In this document: piece by piece, positions 1 to 8,776 of the stretch
Position numbering within the stretch: position 1 is the first letter of the stretch
Layout: every line of letters starts with the position of its first letter
Assembly: GCF_007954405.1 (NCBI RefSeq)
Contig: NZ_CP042344.1
Location: forward strand, 1,178,001-1,242,000
Direction: 5' to 3'
DNA from: Comamonas flocculans
Lineage (GTDB): Bacteria; Pseudomonadota; Gammaproteobacteria; Burkholderiales; Burkholderiaceae_C
DNA length: 64,000 bases
Notes under the pieces: model-generated
What the model was told of the DNA's origin: nothing
The model's database searches: none
Seen by the model: the letters and a program-made list of their open reading frames with translations, nothing else
Program-made: the position numbers and the translations under genes

Positions 1-168
1 CGCCAGCGGCTCGCGCACCATCCCGAGGATGCCCAGGCCGCCGAAGCCGCTGACCGCCGCGGCCAGCTCGGCGCGGGCCACGCCGCCCATGCCGGCAAGC
101 ACCAGCGGGTAGCGGCAACCGAGCAGTTCGCACAGCGGCGTGGCCGCCAGCGCAGGGCGTACAGGCAT
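1..168 (-). CDS. Nitronate monooxygenase / NPD family, N-terminal fragment
   Basis: The 56 visible residues begin MPVRPALAATPLCELLG and continue with RYPLVLAGMGGVARAELA and a GGLGILG stretch. This is the typical N-terminus of the FMN-dependent 2-nitropropane dioxygenase/nitronate monooxygenase TIM-barrel family, which oxidises alkyl nitronates. The related enoyl-ACP reductase FabK group looks alike at this end. The rest of the gene lies beyond the left edge, so the active-site His and FMN phosphate-binding residues cannot be checked. It lies 27 nt downstream of the HDOD gene on the same strand and may be co-transcribed with it. There is no visible link to motility. The family call is fairly safe; the substrate is unknown. 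Confidence 0.75.
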   Translation of the reverse strand, partial: MPVRPALAATPLCELLGCRYPLVLAGMGGVARAELAAAVSGFGGLGILGMVREPLA

Positions 169-195
169 CTCAGGGCTCCCGGGGAAAAAGGCCGA

Positions 196-1431
196 TCATG
201 CCCCAGTCGGGGTGCGCGGCACCACCCAGGCGCGCAGCACGTGCAGCAGCGAGCGGTTGACCTGCTCGCGGTCGTGCCCGTGGTCTTCGCAGAGCTTGCG
301 GATGAACGCGGCGTCCTCGCCCTCCAGCGCCACCGCCAGGTCCAGGCTGGGCGCATAGGGGCCGGCGTGCAGCACCGCCGCGTCGTACACCCGGTCGGAC
401 AGCGGCAGGCGCCGCAGGATGGCGCCCAGCGGCTCGCCCAGCAGCGCGTCCAGGCGCGAGAACAGCGCGCACAGGTACATCTCGGCGCGCAGCTCCTTGC
501 CCACGCCGGCTTCGATCAGCTGCTCGGCCAGGCGCGCGCGCAGCACCGCGCCCTCGCGCACCGGCCGCAGGTCCGCCTCGGTGCTGGCGCCGGGCAGCTG
601 GTCGCCGAGCCAGCGCTGGATCGAGCCATAGCCCATCATCACCAGGCCGCGGCGCACCGAATCGACCCCGGTGCGCAGGCCCAGCGCGGCGGAGTTGGTA
701 TAGGTCATGAAACGGTAGGCGAGCAGCGGGTCTTCGCCCAGCACCTGCTCCTGCGCGTCGATGGACTGCTCGTCATCGATCGCCTTGAGCAGCTTGAGCA
801 CCACCTCGTGCGCCGGCGCCGGGCTCTGGTGGCGCAGGCTGTAGAGCACGTCGTCCGCGGGCCAGCCGGCCAGCGCCAGCGCACCGGCGCCGTCCAGGCA
901 ATGGCGCATCAGCGCCCGGCTGTCCACGCCCTCGTAGATCTGCCCGGCGATGATGGGGCTGGCGCTGGCGCCGGCGCCGCGCGCCGCCTGCGCCTTGCCG
1001 GCGCGCAGTGCGGCCACCGCGTCCTGCGCGTCCAGCGTCAGCACGCTGGTGTGAAACAGCGCCGCCACCTCGGGCTCGGGCAGGCGCCCCAGCGGCCCGT
1101 GCCAGACCAGCTTCAGGCCGCGGCGCTGGGCGGCGCGCGCACGCGCGAGCAGCGCCGGGTCCACCAGCCAGGCGTCGGTCACTTCGATCGAGGGCGAGCC
1201 CGGGGGCGCGTGCTCCAGCCATTCGGCCAGGATCTGCGGCGTGCGCGGCGCCAGCAGCAGCGGCGGGGAGCTGGCGTCCCAGAGCTCCTCGATGGTGCGC
1301 AGCAGGTGCAGCGCGTCCACCTGCACGTTGTCGTCGCCGGCGACGAACAGCTGCACGCCGGCCATGCGCCGCGCCCCGTTCCACAAGGGGCGGTAGCCGA
1401 GGACCAGACTGCCTAGAACCGATTGAACCAT
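196..1431 (-). CDS. HDOD-domain signalling protein with degenerate EAL-like N-terminus
   Basis: 411 residues with the layout of YuxH-type proteins. The N-terminal half (about residues 1-180) resembles an EAL phosphodiesterase fold, but I see no intact EAL catalytic signature, so c-di-GMP hydrolysis is unlikely. The C-terminal half (about 190-400) is HDOD-like, with LLKAIDDEQ, YRFMTYTNSAALG and RRGLVMMGYGSIQRW segments typical of that domain. Proteins of this kind act as signalling scaffolds, often in motility or c-di-GMP networks. The gene follows flgL by 64 nt on the same strand, so it may be read as a distal member of the flgIJKL operon, or simply be a neighbour. The partner and role are not known from sequence. 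Confidence 0.7.
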   Translation of the reverse strand: MVQSVLGSLVLGYRPLWNGARRMAGVQLFVAGDDNVQVDALHLLRTIEELWDASSPPLLLAPRTPQILAEWLEHAPPGSPSIEVTDAWLVDPALLARARAAQRRGLKLVWHGPLGRLPEPEVAALFHTSVLTLDAQDAVAALRAGKAQAARGAGASASPIIAGQIYEGVDSRALMRHCLDGAGALALAGWPADDVLYSLRHQSPAPAHEVVLKLLKAIDDEQSIDAQEQVLGEDPLLAYRFMTYTNSAALGLRTGVDSVRRGLVMMGYGSIQRWLGDQLPGASTEADLRPVREGAVLRARLAEQLIEAGVGKELRAEMYLCALFSRLDALLGEPLGAILRRLPLSDRVYDAAVLHAGPYAPSLDLAVALEGEDAAFIRKLCEDHGHDREQVNRSLLHVLRAWVVPRTPTGA

Positions 1432-1495
1432 GGGGCGTGCGCGCGGATGCTGCGGCTATTGTCAACCAAGGCGCGCGCCGCCTGCGGGCGACCCC

Positions 1496-2833
1496 TCAGC
1501 CGATGTAGTTGAACAGCGACAGCTTCTGCACCATGGCGTAGGACTGCAGCGCCGCCTGGTAGCCGACGCTGGCGTTCTGGAAGTCCGAAATGCCCTTGAC
1601 CATGTCCAGGTCCTCGGCGCGCGAGCGGTCGGCCTCCAGCTGGATGGCGCGGCTGCCCTGGTCGCCCGAAATGCGCTCGGCCCGGTTGAGCAGCTCGCCG
1701 GCGTAGCCGCGCACGTTGTTCAGCTGGTCCATGGCGTAGTCCACCTGCGCCAGCGCCTGCCCCACGGCCTGGATGCCGGCGTTGCTGTTGCCGGCCTTGC
1801 GCAGCCCGCCGATCACGTCGTCGAGCGTGCCCATCAGGCTGGACGTGGCGGCGATGTCTATGGTGTCGCCGTTTTCCGGCGAGGCGATCAGGGCGCCGCT
1901 GGCGTCGCGCTGCGGCAGGGCCTTGAGGGTGAAACTGAAGCTCGCCCCGCCGTCGGTGAAACCGATCGGCAGCTCCTGGGCCTTGTCCGCTTCCAGGTTG
2001 CCGATGGTGGTGGGGCCGACCAGGGTGGTGCCGTCGTCGCGCAGCACCTGGTAGCTGATGTCGTAGCTGCCGTCCGCGTTCAGCGTGGTCGCGCCGAAGA
2101 CCACCTGGTAGGCATAGGGCTGGCCGCCGGCCGTGGTGTTGCGCGGGATCAGCTCGGGGTGCTCCACCTTCACCTCGGTGGTGCTGAACTGGCGCCCGCT
2201 CAGGGGGTTGGCCGCGTTGGTGGTGGAAATCGCCGCGCCGTACATGCCGTCGCGCTGGGGATCGAACATCAGCGCGGCATGGCCGTCGAACTGCGCGGCG
2301 ATGCCGCTGCCCTGGCTGCCCGCCTGCCCCGGCAGGCCGTTGTACAGGTAGTCGGCCGCGCCCGAGACCGGGCCGACGAAGGGCGCCAGCGCGCTGCCCA
2401 GCGCGCCCAGCAGCGGCATGCCGTTGACGTCCTTGCGGTTGATCACCTCCTTGAGCTGGTCCTGCAGGCTCTGCAGCTGCACCGCATAGGTCTGGCGGTC
2501 TTCGGGCTTGAGTGAGCCATTGCCCGCGGCCACCAGCAGCTGGCGCATCTCCTGCACCAGCCCTATGGCGTCGCCCAGCGTGGATTCGGCCTGCGCCACG
2601 ACGCCGCGCTGCAGCTCCAGCTGGCGCTGCTCGCTTTGCAGGCGCGACAGGCGGGTGAGCGCGCGCTCGGCCTGCGCGGCGGCCACCGGGTCGTCGCTGG
2701 CGCGCACCACGCGCTTGCCGCTGGTGAGGTTTTCCTGCAGGTTCACCAGCGCGCCCTGGCGCTGGCTCAGGTTGCGGATGGCGCTGTCGTACATGCTGGC
2801 GCTGGCCACGCGCTGGATGGTGTTGCTGCTCAT
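1496..2833 (-). CDS. flgL: Flagellar hook-filament junction protein FlgL (HAP3)
   Basis: 445 residues. FlgL is the second hook-associated protein, joining FlgK to the first flagellin subunits outside the cell. The N-terminus MSSNTIQRVASASMYD followed by LVNLQENLTSGKRV is the flagellin-like D0/D1 helix seen in FlgL. The C-terminus (NASVGYQAALQSYAMVQKLS) packs against it. I chose the ATG at 2833 rather than an upstream TTG because a GGAGAG ribosome-binding site lies just before it and the protein then starts at the family's usual point. The start is 14 nt after flgK. Export would be through the flagellar type III apparatus with FlgN as chaperone. Confident. Confidence 0.95.
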   Translation of the reverse strand: MSSNTIQRVASASMYDSAIRNLSQRQGALVNLQENLTSGKRVVRASDDPVAAAQAERALTRLSRLQSEQRQLELQRGVVAQAESTLGDAIGLVQEMRQLLVAAGNGSLKPEDRQTYAVQLQSLQDQLKEVINRKDVNGMPLLGALGSALAPFVGPVSGAADYLYNGLPGQAGSQGSGIAAQFDGHAALMFDPQRDGMYGAAISTTNAANPLSGRQFSTTEVKVEHPELIPRNTTAGGQPYAYQVVFGATTLNADGSYDISYQVLRDDGTTLVGPTTIGNLEADKAQELPIGFTDGGASFSFTLKALPQRDASGALIASPENGDTIDIAATSSLMGTLDDVIGGLRKAGNSNAGIQAVGQALAQVDYAMDQLNNVRGYAGELLNRAERISGDQGSRAIQLEADRSRAEDLDMVKGISDFQNASVGYQAALQSYAMVQKLSLFNYIG

Positions 2834-2847
2834 GGCGCTCTCCGTGC

Positions 2848-4824
2848 TCAACGACCCATGGTCTGGATCAGGGTATCGAAAATGCTCTGCGCCACCTGCA
2901 GCACCTTGGCCGAGGCCTGGTAGGCCTGCTGGTACTGGATCAGCCTGGCGGCTTCTTCGTCCAGGTTCACGCCCGAGACGGCGCTGCGGTCGCCCTCCAG
3001 GTTGTCGGCGATGGCCGAGGACAGCGCGGCCGCGTACTGCGCGCTCTGCACGCGCGTGCCCACCTGGGCCATGGCGCCGGCCCAGCCGTCCTGCAGCGTG
3101 GCGTTGTCAAACATCTGCACGTCGCGCAGGTCCATCAGCGCCTGGGCGTTGCCCGCGTCGCGGGTGTAGATGTCGCCGTACTGCGGGTCGAGCGCGTTGC
3201 CCACGGTCACGGTGTCGCCGTCCTGGGGCGTGCCCTGCAGCGTGATGCGCCAGCCATTGAGGTCGATGGGCTGGCCCGAGACGTAGGGCCCCGTGGCCAG
3301 CAGGGTCGGCAGCGGCGTGCTTTGGTCGTAGGCGTCGTAGGTCAGTGGCGGGCCGGCGTGGAATTCCAGCAGCACGCCGCCGACGATCGGGGGGGTGGCG
3401 GCGGGATCGGCGTCGGCCGGCAGCACCAGGCCGGGCGGGTCGGGCTGGCCCGTGGCCTGCAGGCCCAGCAGCTGCAGCGTGCCGCCGTTGGACGTGCCCA
3501 TGGCCGCGTTCACCGGATTGGCCGCCGCCAGGTCGCGCGGTGAATAGACCAGCGCCTGCACGTTGGAGGCCGAGCCCGAGAAGGGCTTGAACAGGATGCT
3601 CTCGCCCGCGTTGCCGCTGCCGGTGAGGTTGAAGCTCAGGCCGTCGATGGCCTGCAGCGCCGGATCTGCCAGGCTGGTGAACGCGGTGGTCTTGCCGTCC
3701 GACAGGCGCACCACCTGGCCGGCGTTGGGTCCGGTGAAGCGCACTTCATAGTCCGACGCCGCGAACTGCGTCGCGTCGGTGTAGCTCACGCTGCCCGCCG
3801 CGGTGGCGCTGCTGGTGTAGCCGATGGCGCTGGCAGGCAGCGCAAACAGGTCGCCGCCCTGGCTGCCGTCCAGCGTCAGGCCCAGCCGGTTCTGCGCATT
3901 CAGGGCCATGCCCATGGCCTGGGCCATGCGCCCGAGCAGGTTGCGCGCCTCGGCCAGGTCGTTGTTGGAAAAGCGCATCAACCCGGCCACCTCGCCGCCG
4001 CCGAGCATGTCGGGGTTCAGCTCGATGGGCGTGCCGCCGCTGCGCCCGAAGTACAGCGCCAGCTGGCCGCTGCCCGGATAGCTCGTGCTTTCACTGACGG
4101 AGAGTTGCGTGGCCGTCGTGCCCAGCACCAGCGGCTGGCTGCCGCCCACGAACAGGCCCATGGTGCCGTCGTCGGCCGGCACCTGGGTGGTCTGGATGTA
4201 CTGGTTGAGCTCGCGGATGAGCTGGTCGCGCCGGTCCAGCAGGTCGTTGGGCGTCTGGCCGTTGCCGCGCGCCCGCGCGATCTGCTCGTTCACCCCGGCG
4301 ATGTTGCTTGCCAGGCTGTTGATCTTGACGACGTCGTTGCGCAGCTGCTCGTTGACGGTGTACTGCAGGTCGTCGATCTGCTGCGCCGAGGCGCGCATGC
4401 GCGCCGCCGTCTCGTCCATGCGCGTGAGCGCCACCGTGCGCGCCGTCAGGTCGGTGGGCGAATGCACCACGTCCGACAGCGCGTTCATCATGTCGGTGAT
4501 CGCCGCGCCCAGGCCGCTGGCGCCGCCGCTGAAGACGTCCTGCAGCTGGTTGAGCTTGTCCGAGCGCGCCTGGTCCGCCGCCTGCACCGAGCCCGCCATG
4601 GCCGCCTGGCGCGTGAGCAGCTCGTTGTAGTTGCGCAGGATGGTCTGCACTGCCACGCCCTGGCCGATGTAGCCGCTGCCGGTGTACTGGCCCTGCACGG
4701 TGACGAGCTGGGCGCTCTGGCGCGAATAGCCCGGCGTGTTGACGTTGGCGATGTTGTGGCCCGTGGTCTGCAGCGCCACCTGGTTGGTCAGCAGGGCGCG
4801 GGCGCCGACGTTGAGCAGGCTCAT
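2848..4824 (-). CDS. flgK: Flagellar hook-filament junction protein FlgK (HAP1)
   Basis: 658 residues. FlgK caps the completed hook and starts the hook-filament junction. It begins MSLLNVGARALLTNQ with the rod/hook-family N-terminal motif GHNIANVNTPGYSRQ at about residues 22-36. It ends with the matching C-terminal helix (SGVNLDEEAARLIQYQQAY, then KVLQVAQSIFDTLI). The central 300 residues are variable and exposed. At 658 residues it is longer than the enterobacterial protein (about 550), which is common in this group. It is third in the flgI-flgJ-flgK-flgL run, 14 nt after flgJ. Confidence 0.96.
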   Translation of the reverse strand: MSLLNVGARALLTNQVALQTTGHNIANVNTPGYSRQSAQLVTVQGQYTGSGYIGQGVAVQTILRNYNELLTRQAAMAGSVQAADQARSDKLNQLQDVFSGGASGLGAAITDMMNALSDVVHSPTDLTARTVALTRMDETAARMRASAQQIDDLQYTVNEQLRNDVVKINSLASNIAGVNEQIARARGNGQTPNDLLDRRDQLIRELNQYIQTTQVPADDGTMGLFVGGSQPLVLGTTATQLSVSESTSYPGSGQLALYFGRSGGTPIELNPDMLGGGEVAGLMRFSNNDLAEARNLLGRMAQAMGMALNAQNRLGLTLDGSQGGDLFALPASAIGYTSSATAAGSVSYTDATQFAASDYEVRFTGPNAGQVVRLSDGKTTAFTSLADPALQAIDGLSFNLTGSGNAGESILFKPFSGSASNVQALVYSPRDLAAANPVNAAMGTSNGGTLQLLGLQATGQPDPPGLVLPADADPAATPPIVGGVLLEFHAGPPLTYDAYDQSTPLPTLLATGPYVSGQPIDLNGWRITLQGTPQDGDTVTVGNALDPQYGDIYTRDAGNAQALMDLRDVQMFDNATLQDGWAGAMAQVGTRVQSAQYAAALSSAIADNLEGDRSAVSGVNLDEEAARLIQYQQAYQASAKVLQVAQSIFDTLIQTMGR

Positions 4825-4838
4825 GGTTCAGCTCCGTT

Positions 4839-5753
4839 TCAGGCCTGGTCGGCGCCGGCCGGGCGCGCCAGCGCCATGGTGCTCTGGATGGCGCGGCTGA
4901 GCTTGCTGGCGTAGTTGGGGTCGGTGGCGTAGCCCGCGCGCTGCAGTTCGGTGGCCCAGCCCTGCACCGAATCGACCTTGGCCAGCGCCTTTTCGTAGCG
5001 CGGGTTCTGCGTGATCAGACGGGCATAGTCGCGAAACGACTCCTCGTACGAGTCGTAGGCGCGGAACCTGGCCACCAGCTTGCGCGGCTTGCCATCGATG
5101 TATTCGGTGGTGGTGACCTCGGCCACCTTGCCGCCCCAGCCACCCGTGGCCTTGATGCCGAAGAGGTTGTGCGAATTGCCCCCGTCCGCGGTGCGGATCG
5201 CGCTCCTGCCCCAGCCGGTCTCGTGCCCCGCCTGGCCGAGCATGAAGGCCGCCGGTATGCCGCTCTCGCGCGCCACGGCCTGCGCCGCCGCGCGGTGCTG
5301 CTGCACGAAGTCGTCGCGGCTCCTGGAGGGCGCAAAGCTCGGGGACGGCGGCGGCGCGGCGCCGGCAAAACCGAAGGTGCTCTTGGGCAGCACGCCCGAG
5401 CCGGCGGGCGCGCTGGCCGCGGCGCTGGCGCCGAGCTGGCGCGTGAGCTCGCGCTCGATCATCTGCGCCAGCCCCCCGGGCTGGCCGGCCATCTGCACCG
5501 ACATCTGCTGGTCGAACAGGTCCGTGGCCAGGCTGCCTTCATTGCCGCTGTCGGGGTTGAGCTGGCGGGTCGATTCGCGCATGCTCTTGAGCAGCTCGCG
5601 CATGAAGAGCGATTCGAGCTGGCGCGCCGCCTGCGCCGCCGCCGCGCGCCGGGCCTGGGCGTCGCCCGTGCCGGCCTGCAGCTTGAGCGCGTCCAGACCG
5701 CGACCGTCGGCGGCCAGCCCTGGCGCGCCCATGCCGGTGGAAGCGATGCCCAT
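4839..5753 (-). CDS. flgJ: Flagellar rod assembly protein / peptidoglycan hydrolase FlgJ
   Basis: 304 residues. FlgJ has two jobs in the periplasm: its N-terminal domain (about 1-110) caps the growing rod, and its C-terminal glucosaminidase-type domain (about 150-300) opens the peptidoglycan. Both are present. The rod-binding segment LESLFMRELLKSMRE and the hydrolase segment MLGQAGHETGWGRSAI, with likely catalytic Glu178, are clear. A Pro/Ala/Ser-rich linker joins them. The reading frame stays open far upstream through flgI, but the ATG at 5753, two bases after the flgI stop, is the natural start. Translational coupling to flgI is likely. Confidence 0.95.
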   Translation of the reverse strand: MGIASTGMGAPGLAADGRGLDALKLQAGTGDAQARRAAAAQAARQLESLFMRELLKSMRESTRQLNPDSGNEGSLATDLFDQQMSVQMAGQPGGLAQMIERELTRQLGASAAASAPAGSGVLPKSTFGFAGAAPPPSPSFAPSRSRDDFVQQHRAAAQAVARESGIPAAFMLGQAGHETGWGRSAIRTADGGNSHNLFGIKATGGWGGKVAEVTTTEYIDGKPRKLVARFRAYDSYEESFRDYARLITQNPRYEKALAKVDSVQGWATELQRAGYATDPNYASKLSRAIQSTMALARPAGADQA

Positions 5754-5755
5754 CG

Positions 5756-6877
5756 CTAGATCACCTCCAGCTCCGCGTTCAGCGCGCCGGCGGCCTTGAT
5801 GGCCTGCAGGATCGCGAGCAGATCCTGCGGCGTGGCGCCCAGCGCATTGAGCGAGCGCACCACGTCCGCGAGCTGCGGCGCGGCCGGCATCTGCTGCACC
5901 TGCCCGCCCTGCTGCTGGATGGTGATGGCGCTTTGCTGCGCCACCACGGTCTGCCCCTGCCCGAAGGCGTTGGGCTGGCTGATGACCGGGATGGAGCTGA
6001 TGGTCACCGAAAGATTGCCGTGCGCGATGGCGCAGGGCCCGAGCGTGACCGCCTGGTTGAGCACCACCGAGCCGGTGCGCGCATTGATCACCACCTTGGC
6101 CGCGGGCGTGGAGTCGGGCAGCTGCAGCTCTTCCAGTTCGGCGATGAAGGCCACGCGCGCACCCGGCTGCGTCGGCGCACGCACCTGCACCGTGCGCCCA
6201 TCGAGCGCCATGGCCGTGCCCGGGCCCGAGCGCGCATTGATGGCCAGCGCCACCTTGCGCGCCAGCTGGAAGTCCGAAGCGTTCAGCCCCAGGGTGATGG
6301 TGTCGCCCTCGTTGAGCGGCGTGGGCACGCTGCGCTCCACCTGCGCGCCCTCCGGGATGCGCCCGGCGGCAAGGTGGTTGATCTGCACCTTGGAGCCGCC
6401 CGCGGCCGCACCCGCACCGCTGACCACCACGTTGCCCTGGGCCAGGGCGTAGATCTGCCCGTCGGCGCCGCGCAGCGGCGTAGCGATCAGGGTGCCGCCC
6501 TTGAGCGACTTGGCGTTGCCGATGGAGGAGACCACCACGTCGATCGCCTGGCCCGGCTGGGCAAAGGCCGGCAGCTCGGCCGTGATGACGACGGTGGCCA
6601 CGTTCTTGAGCTGCGGCGCGGTGGTGCCCGGCGGCAGCGAGATGCCCATCTGCTGCAGGTAGTTGGCCATGGCCTGCGCGGTGAACGGCATCTGCGTGGA
6701 CTGGTCGCCCGTGCCGTCCAGCCCCACCACCAGGCCGTAGCCCGAGAGCTGGTTGCTGCGCACGCCCTGCACCGCGGCGATCTCCTTGATCCGCGCCGCC
6801 TGCGCCGGCGCCAGCCAGGCCAGCACGAGCATGGCCACGAGCCAGGGCAACAGGGAGCGCGCGGACAGGGGTTTCAT
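5756..6877 (-). CDS. flgI: Flagellar P-ring protein FlgI
   Basis: 373 residues. FlgI forms the P-ring around the rod in the peptidoglycan layer. A signal peptide (positive start, hydrophobic core, cleavage after APAQA near residue 27) is followed by the family opening RIKEIAAVQGVRSNQL and GYGLVVGLDGTGDQ. Length is normal for the family. It is the first gene of flgIJKL and is separated from the upstream unknown gene by a 214-nt gap holding a palindromic repeat and a candidate class II promoter. The -10-like element lies only about 8 bases from the ATG and no good ribosome-binding site is seen, so the mRNA leader may be very short, or the true promoter is elsewhere. Confidence 0.95.
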   Translation of the reverse strand: MKPLSARSLLPWLVAMLVLAWLAPAQAARIKEIAAVQGVRSNQLSGYGLVVGLDGTGDQSTQMPFTAQAMANYLQQMGISLPPGTTAPQLKNVATVVITAELPAFAQPGQAIDVVVSSIGNAKSLKGGTLIATPLRGADGQIYALAQGNVVVSGAGAAAGGSKVQINHLAAGRIPEGAQVERSVPTPLNEGDTITLGLNASDFQLARKVALAINARSGPGTAMALDGRTVQVRAPTQPGARVAFIAELEELQLPDSTPAAKVVINARTGSVVLNQAVTLGPCAIAHGNLSVTISSIPVISQPNAFGQGQTVVAQQSAITIQQQGGQVQQMPAAPQLADVVRSLNALGATPQDLLAILQAIKAAGALNAELEVI

Positions 6878-6884
6878 GCGCCCA

Positions 6885-6922
6885 TTGTGGGCACGGCGGC
6901 AAATTTCTAAAGCCCGAAAAGC
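6885..6922 (-). promoter_or_regulatory. Candidate class II flagellar promoter of flgIJKL
   Basis: Read on the minus strand: CTTTTCGGGCTTTAG, then exactly 18 nt, then ACAAT. The same 15-mer (12 positions identical in all three) with the same 18-nt spacing occurs before flgB and flhB. The likely role, by analogy to other flagellar regulons, is binding of FlhDC or of RNA polymerase with that activator. This is inference from recurrence, not from a known consensus. Confidence 0.55.
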
Positions 6923-7037
6923 GCACGCTCGGGCGGGCTGTTGCCGGCTTTGCCGCGTCCGGCGCTTCCACCGTGCGCCAGCCGCCGGCGCACAGAAGCG
7001 GCGCGCCGTCCAGGCCTATGCCGCCAACTATGTAATA

Positions 7038-7084
7038 CATAGCTGTCAGCGCTTGCCCAGCAAGCGTTTGAGGCCAAAAATACC
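7038..7084 (+). repeat. Interspersed palindromic repeat, copy A
   Basis: Contains ATAGCTGTCAGCGCTTG, CCCAGCAAGCGTTTG and AGGCCAAAAAT. The core AGCGCTTG / CAAGCG(T) is an imperfect inverted repeat with a short loop. Six related copies occur in the window (near 14920, 21360, 26180, 53660, 59090 and 60875). This copy separates the flgB-H operon from flgI. Confidence 0.85.
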
Positions 7085-7091
7085 GTGATTT

Positions 7092-8045
7092 TCAGCGCTG
7101 CCTGCGCGCCGCAGCCGGCGCCGCATGGCGCAGGCAGTAGTACAGCCCGTTGGGCACGCTGGCGATGAAGTTGGGCCGCACGCGCGCGTCGCCGTCCTGG
7201 GCCAGGGCGGTGTCGTACAGGCCGGTCTGCACGTGGTAGACGCCGCCTGCGCGCAGTGCCAGGCCGCCGCCGTAGAAGCCCGCGGCCTCGGCGGCCTGCA
7301 GTTCCTGCGCCGTGGGCAGCACCGCGCCCTGCGAGCGGCAATAGCCCAGGGCCGCCTCGCGCGAGACCAGCCGATCGGCATGGCCGGGAGCCGAAGCCAG
7401 CCAGTGGCCCGCCTCGCCCGGGCGGCGGTGCGGCGCCAGGCGCGCGCCCTCGAAGTGGTCGAACACGTCCTGCGCCAGCGTGCGCGCCAGCAGTTGCACC
7501 GGCACGGTGGCGGAAAAACTCTGCGCCGCGCCGCTGGCGAGCCGCACCAGCGTCAGCGTGGCCTGCACCAGCGTGCCGTCCAGGCGGGTGTAGGTGATGT
7601 AGCCGGCCATCTGGATCTGCGCCAGGCGCTCCTGCAGCGCGTCCAGCACCAGCGGGCGCTGCAGCTGCTGGGGCGTGATGCCGGAAAAGTCGAAGCGCAG
7701 CCGCGGCTCGGTGATGCCGTGGCGCCGCGCCAGGGCGTCGAGCTCGGCGATCAGCTGCACGTTCAGGCTGCGCCCGAGCTCCGCCAGGGCGCTCTGCTGC
7801 GCATGCGTCTGCAGCGCGTCCATCGCCTGCAGCGCGGCCAGCAGCTTTTCCGGCTCGGCCTTGCCGGCGTGCAGGTCGGCGATCGCCTGGCGGTCCTGCG
7901 CGTATTCCGCGAGGTCGGCCGCGCGGATCAGCGGGATGTTGGGCCAGACCACCACGGGCCGCTGCCCCTGCGCGCCGGCGCCCAGCGCCGTGGCGCCGAG
8001 TACCAGCGCCAGCAGCCAGCCACGCCACCTGCCCATGCCGCGCAT
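7092..8045 (-). CDS. Unknown exported protein between flgH and flgI
   Basis: 317 residues with no family I can name firmly. A signal peptide is clear (hydrophobic core LLALVLGATALGAGAQ, cleavage near residue 25). About residues 35-200 are helical, Leu/Gln-rich. The last third contains YCRSQGAVLPTAQELQAAE, a Gly-rich turn and a final Cys (YYCLRHA); this pattern recalls C-type-lectin or formylglycine-generating-like extracellular folds with a Cys pair. It starts 9 nt after flgH and shares its transcription, so a role at the L/P-ring or outer surface is plausible. It is not a standard flagellar gene. Met1 and Met4 are both possible starts. Confidence 0.75.
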   Translation of the reverse strand: MRGMGRWRGWLLALVLGATALGAGAQGQRPVVVWPNIPLIRAADLAEYAQDRQAIADLHAGKAEPEKLLAALQAMDALQTHAQQSALAELGRSLNVQLIAELDALARRHGITEPRLRFDFSGITPQQLQRPLVLDALQERLAQIQMAGYITYTRLDGTLVQATLTLVRLASGAAQSFSATVPVQLLARTLAQDVFDHFEGARLAPHRRPGEAGHWLASAPGHADRLVSREAALGYCRSQGAVLPTAQELQAAEAAGFYGGGLALRAGGVYHVQTGLYDTALAQDGDARVRPNFIASVPNGLYYCLRHAAPAAARRQR

Positions 8046-8054
8046 CGCCCGCCC

Positions 8055-8756
8055 TCAGAAAGGAGTGATCGAATTGAAGGCGCGCGCCAGCCACCCCATG
8101 GCCTGGGCCTCGGCCTGCTCGCCCAGGCCGCGCGAGACCACGCGCACGTTGGCCACGTACTGCGAGTCGATGACGTTGCCGGTGTGCCCGCCCGCGCCGC
8201 GGCGCAGGTGGCGCGGGTCGATGGTGCCGGAGAAGCGCAGCACGTCCACGCTGCGGTTCACGCCCACCTGCTTCTCGCCGGCGATCACCAGGTTGCCGTT
8301 GGGCAGCACCTCGGTGACCATGGCGGTGACGCTGCTCTTGAACTGGTTGTTGCTGCTGGTGTTGCCCTTGCCGTTGAAGTCGCTCTCGTAGCCCGCGCCT
8401 ATGCTGGCCTTGCCCAGGATGCTGGCGGGCACCAGCGGCAGCGCGGTGATGCCGCCGCTGTTGGAGCCGTTGCGCGCCACCTCGGACTGGCTGTTCTGCT
8501 TGGCGTCTATGGTTTCGTTGATTTCTATGGTGACCAGGTCGCCGACGAAGCGCGCGCGCTGGTCTTCCATCGCCGGGCGGTAGGTGGCGGCGTTGAACAG
8601 GCTGCCGGTGGCCGGCCCGCTGACCGGCGCCGGCGGCGCCAGGCGCGGCGGCTCGGTGGGCAGCACGTCGATCGGCGGCGCGGGGTTGACGCTGGCGCAG
8701 CCGGCGGCCAGCAGCGCCGCCATGGCGGCGGGGAGGAACAGGGCAAGCACGCGCAT
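8055..8756 (-). CDS. flgH: Flagellar L-ring lipoprotein FlgH
   Basis: 233 residues. FlgH forms the outer-membrane L-ring. It opens MRVLALFLPAAM with lipobox LLAAGC, so it is lipidated at that Cys. Typical FlgH segments follow: GDLVTIEINETIDAKQNS, VTEVLPNGNLVIAGEKQ and VDVLRFSGTIDP. The ATG at 8756 was chosen because GGAGG stands six bases before it; an in-frame ATG five codons upstream (8771) lacks such a site and would spoil the signal peptide. The gene lies 20 nt after flgG in the flgB operon. Confidence 0.95.
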   Translation of the reverse strand: MRVLALFLPAAMAALLAAGCASVNPAPPIDVLPTEPPRLAPPAPVSGPATGSLFNAATYRPAMEDQRARFVGDLVTIEINETIDAKQNSQSEVARNGSNSGGITALPLVPASILGKASIGAGYESDFNGKGNTSSNNQFKSSVTAMVTEVLPNGNLVIAGEKQVGVNRSVDVLRFSGTIDPRHLRRGAGGHTGNVIDSQYVANVRVVSRGLGEQAEAQAMGWLARAFNSITPF

Positions 8757-8776
8757 GGGGGCCTCCGTCATCGCGC

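Noticed and set aside
4839-7040. A 733-codon open frame running through flgI into flgJ.
   Set aside because: Only the last 304 codons encode FlgJ. The upstream part is the wrong frame of flgI. No fusion is supported.
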